Made by a program: the position numbers and the translations under genes. A stretch of DNA of 26,211 nt from an uncultured Phycisphaerales bacterium (GTDB taxonomy: Bacteria > Planctomycetota > Phycisphaerae > WQYP01). The notes beneath the pieces were generated by a model, which saw only the letters and a list, made by a program, of their open reading frames with translations, was not told where the DNA came from and ran no database searches. Positions 1-7,348 of this stretch are shown piece by piece (positions within the stretch are counted from its first letter, which is position 1; the number at the start of each line of letters is the position of its first letter). The stretch is taken from NCBI GenBank assembly GCA_903868035.1, contig CAIPTQ010000119.1, positions 1-26,211 on the forward strand, written 5' to 3'.

Positions 1-81
1 ACACCTCACCCCCGCCCAAGACCAGGCACAAGCCTCCACCGCCACGCTCAACCACGCACATCCTTGAACCCGCAAATCCCT

Positions 82-1152
82 TCACATGTTCCGCGCCGTC
101 ACAAACCGCGCCGCCTCCACCAGCGCCTCCCGCGCGGCGCCCTCCGGCAGCGCCCCCAGCGCCGCCACCGCCTCCCCCACCAGCCGCTCGGCCTCTCCCC
201 GCGCATACCCGATCGACGCGCTGGGCGCCACCAGTTGCCTCACATGCGATACCCGGTCCTGTTCCTGACTTTCCAGAAGTTCAATTAACAGCTCCCTATG
301 CGGCGGCGCCGCATGCCGCAGAAAATGAATCAGCGGCAAGGTCAGCTTGCCCTTCTCGATATCCGTCCCCAGGCTCTTCCCCACCGTTTTCTGCTGCCCG
401 CAAATATCCAAAATGTCGTCCACGATCTGAAACGCCATCCCCACCTGCCGGCCGTACAGCGCCAGCGCCTCGATCCACTCGCGCCGCTCGGTGGCCAGCA
501 TCGCGCCCATGCGGCAGCAGACTTCCGTGAGTGCCGCGGTCTTGCGATAAATGATCAGGTAATAGGTCTGCTCATCGAGCGCCCAGTTCCGCCGGTGATA
601 ATTCTGCGTCAGTTCCCCCTCGCAGATGATGTTCGTCGTGTGCGCCAGCAGCCGGCTGGCATCCCCGCTCCACCGGCCCCGCGCGCCGAGGCTGCCGCAC
701 AGGTGATACGCGTGCGAAATCAGATAATCCCCCAGCAGCACCGCCGCCTCATTGCCATGCAGATGATTGATCGTCGCGCCCCGGCGCCGGATTTCCGCCC
801 CGTCGAGGATATCATCATGCACCAGCGTCGCCATATGCACCATCTCCGCCACCGTCGCCAGCGTCACGTGATCTTCGCTCAAGCGCCCCTCCTGGCCCCA
901 GCCCCCTCCCGCCGCCAGGCCCGACAGCAGCACCAGCATGGGCCGCAGCATCTTCCCCCGGAATTTCCCCACGTGCGTGACCAGTTCATTCACATTGGGC
1001 AAATCCGACTCCAACTCCCGCGCAAAAAGCTCATCCACGGCACGCAACTGCGGCGCCACCAAATCCGCCAGCGCCAACCGCGCCGGACGCGACGCGGAGG
1101 CGGCAAGCGTGGCCGGCGGGGTGGTTTGCGTGAGAGCCGCAACTCGCGTCAT
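82..1152 (-). CDS. Long-chain polyprenyl diphosphate synthase
   Basis: The 356-residue protein is a trans-isoprenyl diphosphate synthase, which condenses isopentenyl diphosphate onto an allylic primer to build quinone side chains or similar lipids. Both aspartate-rich magnesium-binding motifs are intact: DDILD at residues 113-117, followed by the RRR at 122-124, and DDILD at 245-249, followed by GKSLGTDIEKGK at 258-269. The residue five before the first motif is a small Ala (108), and family knowledge associates this with long (about C30-C50) products. ATG 1152 is preceded by AAGGAA at a good distance. A strong promoter lies upstream at 1264-1292. The family match is firm; the exact chain length (hexa-, hepta- or octaprenyl) cannot be read from the sequence. 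Confidence 0.93.
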   Translation of the reverse strand: MTRVAALTQTTPPATLAASASRPARLALADLVAPQLRAVDELFARELESDLPNVNELVTHVGKFRGKMLRPMLVLLSGLAAGGGWGQEGRLSEDHVTLATVAEMVHMATLVHDDILDGAEIRRRGATINHLHGNEAAVLLGDYLISHAYHLCGSLGARGRWSGDASRLLAHTTNIICEGELTQNYHRRNWALDEQTYYLIIYRKTAALTEVCCRMGAMLATERREWIEALALYGRQVGMAFQIVDDILDICGQQKTVGKSLGTDIEKGKLTLPLIHFLRHAAPPHRELLIELLESQEQDRVSHVRQLVAPSASIGYARGEAERLVGEAVAALGALPEGAAREALVEAARFVTARNM

Positions 1153-1247
1153 GGTCGTTCCTTACTTAGTCACCCAAAGGCCCCGCCGCCCGCAAGCCGG
1201 GCATATCCACAGGCAGCCTCCGTGCATCAGGGCGCGGGTAACGATCC

Positions 1248-1263
1248 TTCAATATTTATTGAA
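1248..1263. promoter_or_regulatory. Palindrome over the transcription start (candidate operator)
   Basis: TTCAAT-4 nt-ATTGAA directly abuts the -10 box of the polyprenyl synthase promoter and spans the predicted transcription start. It is AT-rich in a GC-rich region. It could be a repressor site; no regulator is identified. A short hairpin terminator for the gene ending at 1346 is less likely, because no T-run follows. Confidence 0.35.
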
Positions 1264-1292
1264 AGTATAGAAACGAGAGTTGACCTTGTCCA
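1264..1292 (-). promoter_or_regulatory. Sigma-70 promoter of the polyprenyl synthase gene
   Basis: On the minus strand TGGACA (1287-1292) and TATACT (1264-1269) are separated by exactly 17 bases, and each matches the consensus at 5 of 6 positions. The predicted start near 1257 gives a leader of about 100 nt before ATG 1152. Confidence 0.65.
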
Positions 1293-1345
1293 GCGACATG
1301 TCCAATTTCACGCATTCGCGCATTCGGATGTGCGTTGAAACACCG

Positions 1346-2134
1346 TTATGGGAGCGGCGCTGGCATGGAACTGGCCGTGCCGCGCAACTGAATCTGCCGG
1401 CGTAACGCCATGCGGGCGGCGAGGTCGTCGGTCGTGCCGGGAGGCAATGGGGGATTGAGCGCGGGATTGATCAGCGTCGTGGCCAAACCGCTGGCGGTGT
1501 TGCCCCGCGCGCCCGTGCCGGGTGTAAACCCGCCGCGCAAGCCGCGGAGGCCACCGACTCCTGCGCCCGGCTGCGGGACGGTGGAGGCGCCAATGACGTC
1601 ATTGGATACAAAAGAGGGCGCGGTTGGCAGGGTGCCGACTGGGACACGATAGAGGTTGGAGCCGATGGGGATGTCAATCCCGGTGCCCGATGTGTCGGAG
1701 AGCCGCAGGGTGTCCAACGTGATGCGCAGGACCGTGGCATGATTCCAGGAAACGAGCTGGCCCTCGCGCAGGTATTGGTAAGAGATGGCGCCATTGGCCT
1801 CCTGAATTTCCAGCATGGCCAGGGGACCAACGTCGTCCACGATGGAACCCCGGAAGACGGGCGCGCCCAGATTATATTTATCGGGCTGGAGTGGCGGCGG
1901 GGGCGGGGGCGGAGGCGGAGGCGTCACATTGCGATTGAGATCAAATATGCTCACCGTGTTGAAGATGGCGTAACTGTCGCCGAGTTGCATCTGGCGGCCG
2001 CTCCCGCCCACGCCATTTCCCGCGCCACCGGCAATGCTTCGCACCCCGCCCAGGCCGCCGCCGCCGCCACGGGCGAAAGCGGGAAGGGCCAGGGCCAGAA
2101 CCCATACGGTCGCGATGATGGTGGTCTTATGCAT
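1346..2134 (-). CDS. Secreted hypothetical protein with polyproline tract
   Basis: The 262-residue protein has a Sec signal peptide (KTT, then a hydrophobic core ending LALPAFA-RG) followed by a Gly-rich stretch, so it is probably exported. Ten consecutive prolines lie near residue 75, followed by a compact region with beta-strand-like segments and a Pro/Gly-rich tail. ATG 2134 was chosen over an upstream in-frame start at 2167 because GGGAGGA sits 6 nt before it and because the signal peptide then begins at residue 1. I recognise no family. The polyproline run is likely to need elongation factor P for efficient translation (known effect of such runs). Confidence 0.7.
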   Translation of the reverse strand: MHKTTIIATVWVLALALPAFARGGGGGLGGVRSIAGGAGNGVGGSGRQMQLGDSYAIFNTVSIFDLNRNVTPPPPPPPPPPLQPDKYNLGAPVFRGSIVDDVGPLAMLEIQEANGAISYQYLREGQLVSWNHATVLRITLDTLRLSDTSGTGIDIPIGSNLYRVPVGTLPTAPSFVSNDVIGASTVPQPGAGVGGLRGLRGGFTPGTGARGNTASGLATTLINPALNPPLPPGTTDDLAARMALRRQIQLRGTASSMPAPLP

Positions 2135-2260
2135 TGCATTCCTCCCGTAACAGTGGCCGTTGATCACCGGGGTGCCTATGAATCCTTAACGGCCATCAGC
2201 ACCCACTAGCAAGCACGCCCGTCAGGTGCCGCAGTTACACGATTCGCGGGAAAATAATGG

Positions 2261-2275
2261 AAAGGCAGCGCCTTT
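2261..2275 (-). terminator. Weak hairpin terminator after carA-fic
   Basis: AAAGGC-GCT-GCCTTT forms a 6-bp stem with a 3-nt loop, followed on the minus strand by CC and the T-rich ATTATTTT. It lies between the fic stop (2396) and the next gene start (2134). Short and imperfect. Confidence 0.3.
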
Positions 2276-2357
2276 TTACACAAAACCCCCATGACCACGG
2301 CCCATGAACTGCATTTTATGTTCGGACGCCAGCCGGTGGGCACTCCGGGCAATTGCC

Positions 2358-2399
2358 GTAGTACCTAATTTAGTACCTAATTAATTAGGTAGTACCTAT
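2358..2399. repeat. AT-rich direct/inverted repeat at the end of the fic gene
   Basis: AGTACCTA occurs three times (2360-2367, 2372-2379, 2391-2398). Between the second and third copies lies the perfect 16-bp palindrome ACCTAATTAATTAGGT (2375-2390). The third copy supplies the TAG stop codon of the fic gene (2396-2398). The block is far richer in AT than its surroundings, and may be a boundary scar, a protein-binding site or a weak hairpin. Confidence 0.6.
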
Positions 2400-3475
2400 T
2401 TCCCGGACGCTACGCCCTTTTTGGCTTTCCGGCCGCCAATCTTCGTCCAGGCGGCATTTCGGCCACGCCCCGTGCATTTCACGTGGCCCGCTTCGCGCTG
2501 ACGATTGAGAATCTTGCGAATCAGGTCGAGACTGACACCAGGACACTGGCGCTGGAGGTCGGCGACGGTGAAGAGCTCAGGCAGGTGACTCAACGCGGAG
2601 ATCACAAACTCCGTTTTTGCGCCCTTGGGTTCCGCAGTTTCACCGACCCGTTTCTCAAACTCGGCGTAAGCCGTCTTGAGGATGAACAGGAGGTGGTTGA
2701 TGAACGGCCACGGGTCGTGTTTGCCCTGATGCCAGCCCCGCGAGCAATGCTCCAACACCTCGTAGTAGCGCTCCTTGTTTTCCTCAATCAGACGCTCCAG
2801 GCTGATATAGCGGCCGACTTCCATCCCCGCATGATAGCTCTGGAGCAGCAGAAGCAAGCGCGAAGTGCGGCCATTACCGTCACGGAAGGGGTGAATGCAG
2901 AGAAAGTCGAGATTGAACGCGGCCAGCGCCAGCAGCGGATGGACCCGGCGCTCTTTCACGCTCGTGGACCAAAGTTGCATCAATTCCTGCATGGCCGCGG
3001 GGGTGGCCTTGGCGCCCAGCGGCTTGAAACGCACGCGGCTGCGGCCATCGGCATAGGTCTCGATGATGTCGCCATCCTTCTCCTTGTAAACACCGGCGTC
3101 CCATATCTTGCCGCGGGACAACTTGTGCAACTGGCGGATCGTATCCTCCGAGACGGGCAGTTTCGCACCCTTGGTGTGGATGAGATTGAGCGCATCGCGG
3201 TAGCCGCGGACTTCCTCCTCGTCGCGGTCTTTCAAAAGTGGCCGGCCGAAAATGATCGTGCCGATGCGCTTTTGCGCGACCTCCACGCCCTCAATGCGGT
3301 TGGAGGAGACGGCACTTTCAATCAACGCGTGCTCGCGGAGCACTTTCAGACGCTGCGGCGATTGCCGCGTGAAGAGCTGCTGCTTGCCCAAGGCTTCGCC
3401 CAGGTCCGCCAGATACCAGCTTGTGGCGGCGGGGATGGAACGAAGGGATTCGGAGAATTGGCGAAGGGTCATCAT
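2396..3475 (-). CDS. Fic-domain protein (AMPylase-type, class II)
   Basis: The protein has 359 residues. The Fic motif HPFRDGNGR (about residues 195-203) is complete, including the catalytic His and the Asn/Arg of the nucleotide anion hole. Such enzymes usually transfer AMP from ATP to a hydroxyl of a target protein. An inhibitory-helix motif of the [S/T]xxxE[G/N] type, SNRIEG, lies N-terminal at about 58-63, which makes it a class II (self-inhibited, Fic_N-containing) member. The last ~70 residues look like a winged helix, and the protein ends in a basic tail. Two ATGs (3475, 3472) immediately follow the carA stop (3477), so translation is probably coupled to carA. No antitoxin gene is adjacent, as expected if inhibition is built in. 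The target is unknown. Confidence 0.9.
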   Translation of the reverse strand: MMTLRQFSESLRSIPAATSWYLADLGEALGKQQLFTRQSPQRLKVLREHALIESAVSSNRIEGVEVAQKRIGTIIFGRPLLKDRDEEEVRGYRDALNLIHTKGAKLPVSEDTIRQLHKLSRGKIWDAGVYKEKDGDIIETYADGRSRVRFKPLGAKATPAAMQELMQLWSTSVKERRVHPLLALAAFNLDFLCIHPFRDGNGRTSRLLLLLQSYHAGMEVGRYISLERLIEENKERYYEVLEHCSRGWHQGKHDPWPFINHLLFILKTAYAEFEKRVGETAEPKGAKTEFVISALSHLPELFTVADLQRQCPGVSLDLIRKILNRQREAGHVKCTGRGRNAAWTKIGGRKAKKGVASGK

Positions 3476-3476
3476 A

Positions 3477-4691
3477 CTACACCGCATTCCGCCGCTTCTG
3501 CGCCTCGTTCATCTCCCCCGCCGTCGGCGCTTTGCCCGTCTTGATCATCTGCGTGAAGCAATCAAACAAATACGTCGCATCGTGCGGCCCCGGGCTGGCC
3601 TCCGGGTGATACTGCACGGCAAACACCGGCTCGCTCGTATGCCGGAAGCCTTCCAGCGTCTCATCGTTGAGGTTGATGTGCGTCGGCTCGCCGCCATGCT
3701 TACGCAGGCTCTCCGGGTCCACGGCAAATCCATGATTCTGGCTGGTGATTTCGACCTTGCCCGTGCCGGTGTTGCGGACCGGCTGGTTGCCGCCGCGGTG
3801 GCCGAATTTGAGTTTGAAGGTGGTCGCGCCCATGGCCAGGCCCAAAAGCTGGTGACCCAGGCAGATGCCGAAGATCGGTTTCTTGCCGATGAGTTTTTTC
3901 AGGGCGGCCTGCACGTAGTGGACAGGCTCCGGGTCGCCCGGGCCGTTGGAGACAAAGACCCCGTCGGGATTCAGGGCGAGGATTTCCTCGGCACTGGCCG
4001 CGGCGGGGACGACGGTGACGCGGGCGCCGCCCTGCGCCAGGTTGCGAAGGATGTTGCGCTTCAGGCCGCAGTCGATCGCCACGATGTGGGGCGAGTGGTC
4101 AGTGGTCAGTGGTCGGTGGTCAGTGGAGGGCGTGTCCTTGGGCAGCGCCCAAACCCCCTTGTCCGTGGACCAGGGATACGATGCACGCGGGGAGACGACC
4201 TTCACCAGGTCCATCCCCACCATGCCCGCCCAGGCGTTGGCGCGACGCACCAGCTCGGCATCGTCCCCCACCAGCGCGGGGTCCGTGCAGAGGATGCCCT
4301 TGAGCGCCCCCTGAATCCGCAGTTTGCGCACCAGCGCTCGCGTATCGATCCCCGCGATGCCGGGGATGTTGTGGCGCTCCAGATATTTCTGCAGCGTCTC
4401 GACCGACCGGAAGTTGGAAGCGACGGGCGAGAGTTCCTTGATGATGAACCCCTCCACCTGCGGGCGGGCCGATTCATAATCGCTTTCGTCGGCAATGCCG
4501 TAGTTGCCGATCTGCGGATACGTCATGGTGACGATCTGCCCCTTGTAGGAGGGGTCGGTGAGGATTTCCTGATAGCCTGAGAGCGAGGTGTTGAAGACCA
4601 CTTCGCCGCTGTTGGCGCCCACAGCGCCAAAGGCGGTGCCGGTGAAAAGGGTGCCGTCTTCCAGGGCGAGCTTGGCGATGGGTTGGGGCAT
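3477..4691 (-). CDS. carA: Carbamoyl-phosphate synthase small subunit
   Basis: The 404-residue glutaminase subunit hydrolyses glutamine and passes ammonia to the CarB large subunit for pyrimidine and arginine synthesis. The N-terminal CPSase domain (residues 1-~165) is followed by a class I glutamine amidotransferase domain with nucleophile Cys277 in GICLGHQ and His362/Glu364 in [12 protein letters not shown] 4691 has GGAG 5 nt upstream and gives the conserved N-terminus; an in-frame start at 4769 would add a non-conserved 26 residues. Between the two domains, residues ~188-202 ([15 protein letters not shown]) are encoded by a heptamer tandem repeat and are not part of the usual family sequence. 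carB is not in the window. The fic gene follows without a gap. Confidence 0.96.
   Translation of the reverse strand: MPQPIAKLALEDGTLFTGTAFGAVGANSGEVVFNTSLSGYQEILTDPSYKGQIVTMTYPQIGNYGIADESDYESARPQVEGFIIKELSPVASNFRSVETLQKYLERHNIPGIAGIDTRALVRKLRIQGALKGILCTDPALVGDDAELVRRANAWAGMVGMDLVKVVSPRASYPWSTDKGVWALPKDTPSTDHRPLTTDHSPHIVAIDCGLKRNILRNLAQGGARVTVVPAAASAEEILALNPDGVFVSNGPGDPEPVHYVQAALKKLIGKKPIFGICLGHQLLGLAMGATTFKLKFGHRGGNQPVRNTGTGKVEITSQNHGFAVDPESLRKHGGEPTHINLNDETLEGFRHTSEPVFAVQYHPEASPGPHDATYLFDCFTQMIKTGKAPTAGEMNEAQKRRNAV
4094..4128. repeat. Heptamer tandem repeat (AGTGGTC)n inside carA
   Basis: There are five 7-base units: three exact AGTGGTC, then GGTGGTC and AGTGGAG. Their length (35 bases) keeps the carA frame open and encodes the [15 protein letters not shown] linker between its two domains. 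The same unit class recurs in the hairpin at 8038-8109. Confidence 0.85.
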
Positions 4692-4724
4692 GGGGACTCC
4701 ATTGGGGAGGGATAAGTTGGCGGG

Positions 4725-4730
4725 ATTATA
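4725..4730 (-). promoter_or_regulatory. Extended -10 promoter of carA
   Basis: The minus strand reads TGCTATAAT: a perfect TATAAT with the extended TGN element. No good -35 is visible, which is common with extended -10 promoters. The predicted start near 4718 gives a leader of about 27 nt, ending in the GGAG ribosome site and ATG 4691. Confidence 0.55.
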
Positions 4731-4826
4731 GCAGAATAGCGGGGGTTTTGGAGCGCCAGGGCGGGGCATGGTTTTCCATGGCCATGCACCTTTTCACGCC
4801 CGCCGCCGCGCTGTATCGTAAACGCC

Positions 4827-5957
4827 ATGCAACGCTTCATCGGACTCATCATCCTGCTGGCCGCCGGGATCGGCGCGTATTTTTGCGTCACCAACGTGCT
4901 GTGGCAGGACCGGGCGATCCGCCATTTTGTGGCCGTGCCGGCGCAGATTAGCAGCACCGAGGTGCGCGGGCACCGCGGCAGCAAGGGGGGCATGACCTAC
5001 TCGCCGGAAGCCACGTATTCGTACACCTATGAAGGACGGGCGCATTCATCGTCGCGCGTGCTGGCCATCAGCTATAGTTCCAGCAGCTACGCGTGGGCTC
5101 AGGGCGTGCTGACGCGCATCGACGGTGCCGCCAACGGCCCGGTGCGCAGCGGCATGCGCACCACGGCCTACGTCGATCCCCAAAACCCCGATGACGCCAT
5201 CCTCGTCCGCGATTACTCCTTCCTGCCCTACGGCTTTGGCATGGGAACGCTATTTGCCGCGATGGTGGGCGCAGGCATGCTCGCCGGCGTCGTCGGCGCG
5301 GGTCGCACCCGGATGGCCGCCCTCGCCCTGGATGACTCCGGCTGGCAATTGCTCCTTCCGCGGATTCAGTTGCGCAAACAGTTCCGCAACGCCGTGCTCT
5401 GGCTGATTGGCGGCAGCGCGGCCATTGTGGCCATGCCGGCGCATTGGGTCCTGGTCGCCGGGCAGAGCGGGCTGGCCACGAGCATCTCGGGTGCCATCGC
5501 CCTGGCCGTGATCGCCGGCCTGGCCATCGTCGCCTACCGCCGCTGGAGCGTCTCCCGGCATCTGAGCGACGCGCGCCTGCGCATCCGGCCCGCCCCCGTG
5601 CCCCGGGGTGAGCCTTTCGCCCTCGAGGTCGGCATCGACGCATACACCCCGCTCCGCGTCGCCGGCATGAACGCCCGCCTCGTCTGCACCGAACACTACA
5701 AGGAAAAACAGGGCAGCAAAACGACCGTGGGCACGCGCACCCGAACCGAGCAAACCGTGGTCCTCTGCGGGCCGTCGGAAACACCCGCCGGGGGAGAGGT
5801 GGCCGGCCAGGCGGAAGTGACGCTGGACTGCAGCCTGCCCCCGACGACGGACCTGACGGTCAAGGTGTATCCGTATTACACCTGGGAGATACGCCTGGCG
5901 CTGGCGCTGGAGGGAATGGTCGATTACGCGGCGGTATTTCCGCTGGAAGTGGATTGA
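4827..5957 (+). CDS. DUF3592-type membrane protein
   Basis: The 376-residue protein has an N-terminal transmembrane helix (residues ~4-24) and then an extracytoplasmic domain typical of DUF3592: a VPAQISSTEV strand, the Y-x-Y-x-Y-rich segment EATYSYTYEG, and TAYVDPQNPDDAIL. Two or three more membrane helices follow (about 135-160, 190-215, 220-240), and a C-terminal soluble domain of about 130 residues follows those. Function is unknown for this family. The gene stands alone, diverges from carA and converges on ptsH. No strong ribosome site precedes ATG 4827, so the start is less certain than the family. Confidence 0.82.
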   Translation: MQRFIGLIILLAAGIGAYFCVTNVLWQDRAIRHFVAVPAQISSTEVRGHRGSKGGMTYSPEATYSYTYEGRAHSSSRVLAISYSSSSYAWAQGVLTRIDGAANGPVRSGMRTTAYVDPQNPDDAILVRDYSFLPYGFGMGTLFAAMVGAGMLAGVVGAGRTRMAALALDDSGWQLLLPRIQLRKQFRNAVLWLIGGSAAIVAMPAHWVLVAGQSGLATSISGAIALAVIAGLAIVAYRRWSVSRHLSDARLRIRPAPVPRGEPFALEVGIDAYTPLRVAGMNARLVCTEHYKEKQGSKTTVGTRTRTEQTVVLCGPSETPAGGEVAGQAEVTLDCSLPPTTDLTVKVYPYYTWEIRLALALEGMVDYAAVFPLEVD

Positions 5958-5961
5958 AGGA

Positions 5962-5977
5962 ACAGGCTGAAGCCTGT
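5962..5977. terminator. Inverted repeat between convergent genes
   Basis: ACAGGCT-GA-AGCCTGT has perfect 7-bp arms and lies between the convergent ends of the DUF3592 gene (5957) and ptsH (6011). It could act as a terminator in either direction, but no T-run follows. It may instead be a dispersed REP-like repeat. Confidence 0.4.
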
Positions 5978-6010
5978 ACTACGAACTGACGCGTGCGACC
6001 CGTGTGCGCG

Positions 6011-6274
6011 TCATTCCTCGTCAAACCGCGCATTGATAAGCTTCTCCAGCGCCTCCAGCGCCTGGGCCGCGTCCTCCCCCTCGGCCACGATCTTCAGCAC
6101 CGTCCCCGCCGTCGCCGCCAGCATCATCATCTGCATGATCGACTTGCCGTCCACGGCTTGGTCCCCCTTGCAGACCTTGACCCCCGCCTGAAACTGGTTG
6201 GCAACATCCACGAACTGCATGGCCGGGCGGGCATGCAGTCCGAGCTTATTCTGGATGGTCACTTGACGGTCCAT
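6011..6274 (-). CDS. ptsH: HPr phosphocarrier protein
   Basis: The 87-residue protein is an HPr of full family length. The phosphorylation site His14 lies in KLGLHARPA, and the regulatory serine region GKSIMQMMML has Ser45, equivalent to Ser46 of Gram-positive HPr. HPr receives phosphate from enzyme I and passes it to EIIA proteins. It is the last gene of the hpf-ptsN-ptsH cluster, 51 nt after ptsN. No enzyme I, HPr kinase or sugar permease is in the window, so a regulatory rather than a transport role is likely (inference). A weak GAGAA precedes ATG 6274. Confidence 0.95.
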   Translation of the reverse strand: MDRQVTIQNKLGLHARPAMQFVDVANQFQAGVKVCKGDQAVDGKSIMQMMMLAATAGTVLKIVAEGEDAAQALEALEKLINARFDEE

Positions 6275-6325
6275 GGGTTCTCAAATCAACAATGAGCGGT
6301 CAACAGCACACGCGTGAGGGCGGGG

Positions 6326-6802
6326 CTAGCGTACGGCCCCCGCCTGGTCGGCTTCCTCGAGCAGATCCACAATTTTCTGCCGGGTATCGGATTGGCGCAG
6401 GAACCGCCGGAACATGTCCTCGTTCAGCGCCTTGAAGATCTTTTCCATGGCCTGCAAGTGGCCGTCGGGATTGGCCGGCGGCGACAGCAGCATGATGACC
6501 GAATAGACCGGCGCCTGATCCAGGGCCGCGAAATCGACGCCCACCGTCGAGCGCCCCACGACGCAGACGCGCTTCTTGACGCAGGTGTGCTTGACGTGCG
6601 GGATCGCCACCCCCTTGCCCACGCCCGTCGAGCCGTTGCGCTCGCGTTCGATGATCGCCTTCACCAGCACCTCGACATCGGAGGCGGCGATGGCCTTGGC
6701 GGCGGCCAGGGATTGGATCAGTTCACGGATCACGCCGTCGCGGTCCGTGGCCTTGAGTTCGGGAATGATGGCGTCCTTGACGACAAAATCAACCAGCTTC
6801 AT
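6326..6802 (-). CDS. ptsN: PTS EIIA component, PtsN (nitrogen/fructose) type
   Basis: The 158-residue EIIA domain protein begins MKLVDFVVKDAI. It carries the phosphorylatable His69 in GVAIPHVKH, preceded by the typical ERERNGSTGVGKG, and ends in the usual helical region. It accepts phosphate from HPr; relatives act as regulators rather than in transport. ATG 6802, with GAGG 6 nt upstream, was chosen. A longer in-frame start at 6907 adds 35 residues with no family likeness. It lies 124 nt downstream of hpf and 51 nt upstream of ptsH, an order reminiscent of the hpf-ptsN-ptsO region beside rpoN in Proteobacteria. Confidence 0.92.
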   Translation of the reverse strand: MKLVDFVVKDAIIPELKATDRDGVIRELIQSLAAAKAIAASDVEVLVKAIIERERNGSTGVGKGVAIPHVKHTCVKKRVCVVGRSTVGVDFAALDQAPVYSVIMLLSPPANPDGHLQAMEKIFKALNEDMFRRFLRQSDTRQKIVDLLEEADQAGAVR

Positions 6803-6926
6803 GGAATCCTCATAAAGAACCCGCTTGCCGTGGGCGCAAGCACCCGCGCACCCGGGAGTATAGTCGATATCCGGTTCCAGCGATATCGCGGGCGTCTGCC
6901 AACGCACCCGTCGCCATCACCCCCAT

Positions 6927-7232
6927 TCAGGTGGAATGTTTGCGATTGCGGAAACGTTCTTTATGGCTGGTCAACTGCATCTGCACCTTATGCAGGGCCT
7001 GATCGATGCAGCCGTAGAGGTCTTCCCCCTCATGGGTGGCCACGAACTTGTTCTTGTGTTCGGCCAGGACGACCACTTCCGCCCGCATCAGCTTGGGCTG
7101 GACGCAGTCGAGGATCACGTCGATGGCCTGGACCAAGTCGTAGAATTTGGGAAGCTTCCCCGCTTTTTCCTCCGTATACTGCCGAATGGCGTCCGTAATC
7201 TCCAGGTGGCGTCCGGAAATGGTGATGTTCAC
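6927..7232 (-). CDS. hpf: Short ribosome hibernation promoting factor
   Basis: The 101-residue protein of the HPF/YfiA family binds the 30S decoding region and helps to form inactive 100S ribosomes. It begins NITISGRHLEITDAIRQY, contains the conserved basic and acidic strands around AEVVVLAEHKNKFVATHEGEDLYGCIDQALHKVQMQL, and ends KERFRNRKHST. The start is the GTG at 7232, with AGGAG 7 nt upstream. The longer in-frame start at 7352 would add 40 residues with no homology. It lacks the C-terminal dimerisation domain of long HPF, so this is the short form. First gene of the operon with ptsN and ptsH. Confidence 0.92.
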   Translation of the reverse strand: MNITISGRHLEITDAIRQYTEEKAGKLPKFYDLVQAIDVILDCVQPKLMRAEVVVLAEHKNKFVATHEGEDLYGCIDQALHKVQMQLTSHKERFRNRKHST

Positions 7233-7275
7233 AAATGAACTCCTATGAACAGTCCCCGCGAAATCTCCCCATGCA

Positions 7276-7304
7276 AAGGTAGCCTGCGCGCCGGGCATCG
7301 TCAA
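7276..7304 (-). promoter_or_regulatory. Candidate promoter of the hpf-ptsN-ptsH operon
   Basis: On the minus strand TTGACG (7299-7304) and TACCTT (7276-7281) are 17 bases apart, placing the start about 35-40 nt before GTG 7232. The -35 is good and the -10 is weak. The SH3 gene upstream region has a similar TTGACG-N17-TACGCT. Confidence 0.45.
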
Positions 7305-7321
7305 GGACGACTTGAAAAGAT

Positions 7322-7341
7322 AGTGGCCACTGCCCACTGGC
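7322..7341. repeat. Short heptamer-type inverted repeat after the MBL gene
   Basis: The segment contains the perfect palindrome AGTGGCCACT followed by GCCCACTGG, variants of the TGGCCAC/AGTGGTC heptamers at 8038-8109. It lies just downstream of the MBL stop (7349) and could help to end transcription before hpf. Confidence 0.5.
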
Positions 7342-7348
7342 CTCCGCC

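Noticed and set aside
298..1338. Long plus-strand open frame (346 codons)
   Set aside because: It is the antisense of the polyprenyl synthase gene, whose motifs are unmistakable. Its Arg/Pro/Gln-rich sequence is typical of an opposite-strand shadow.
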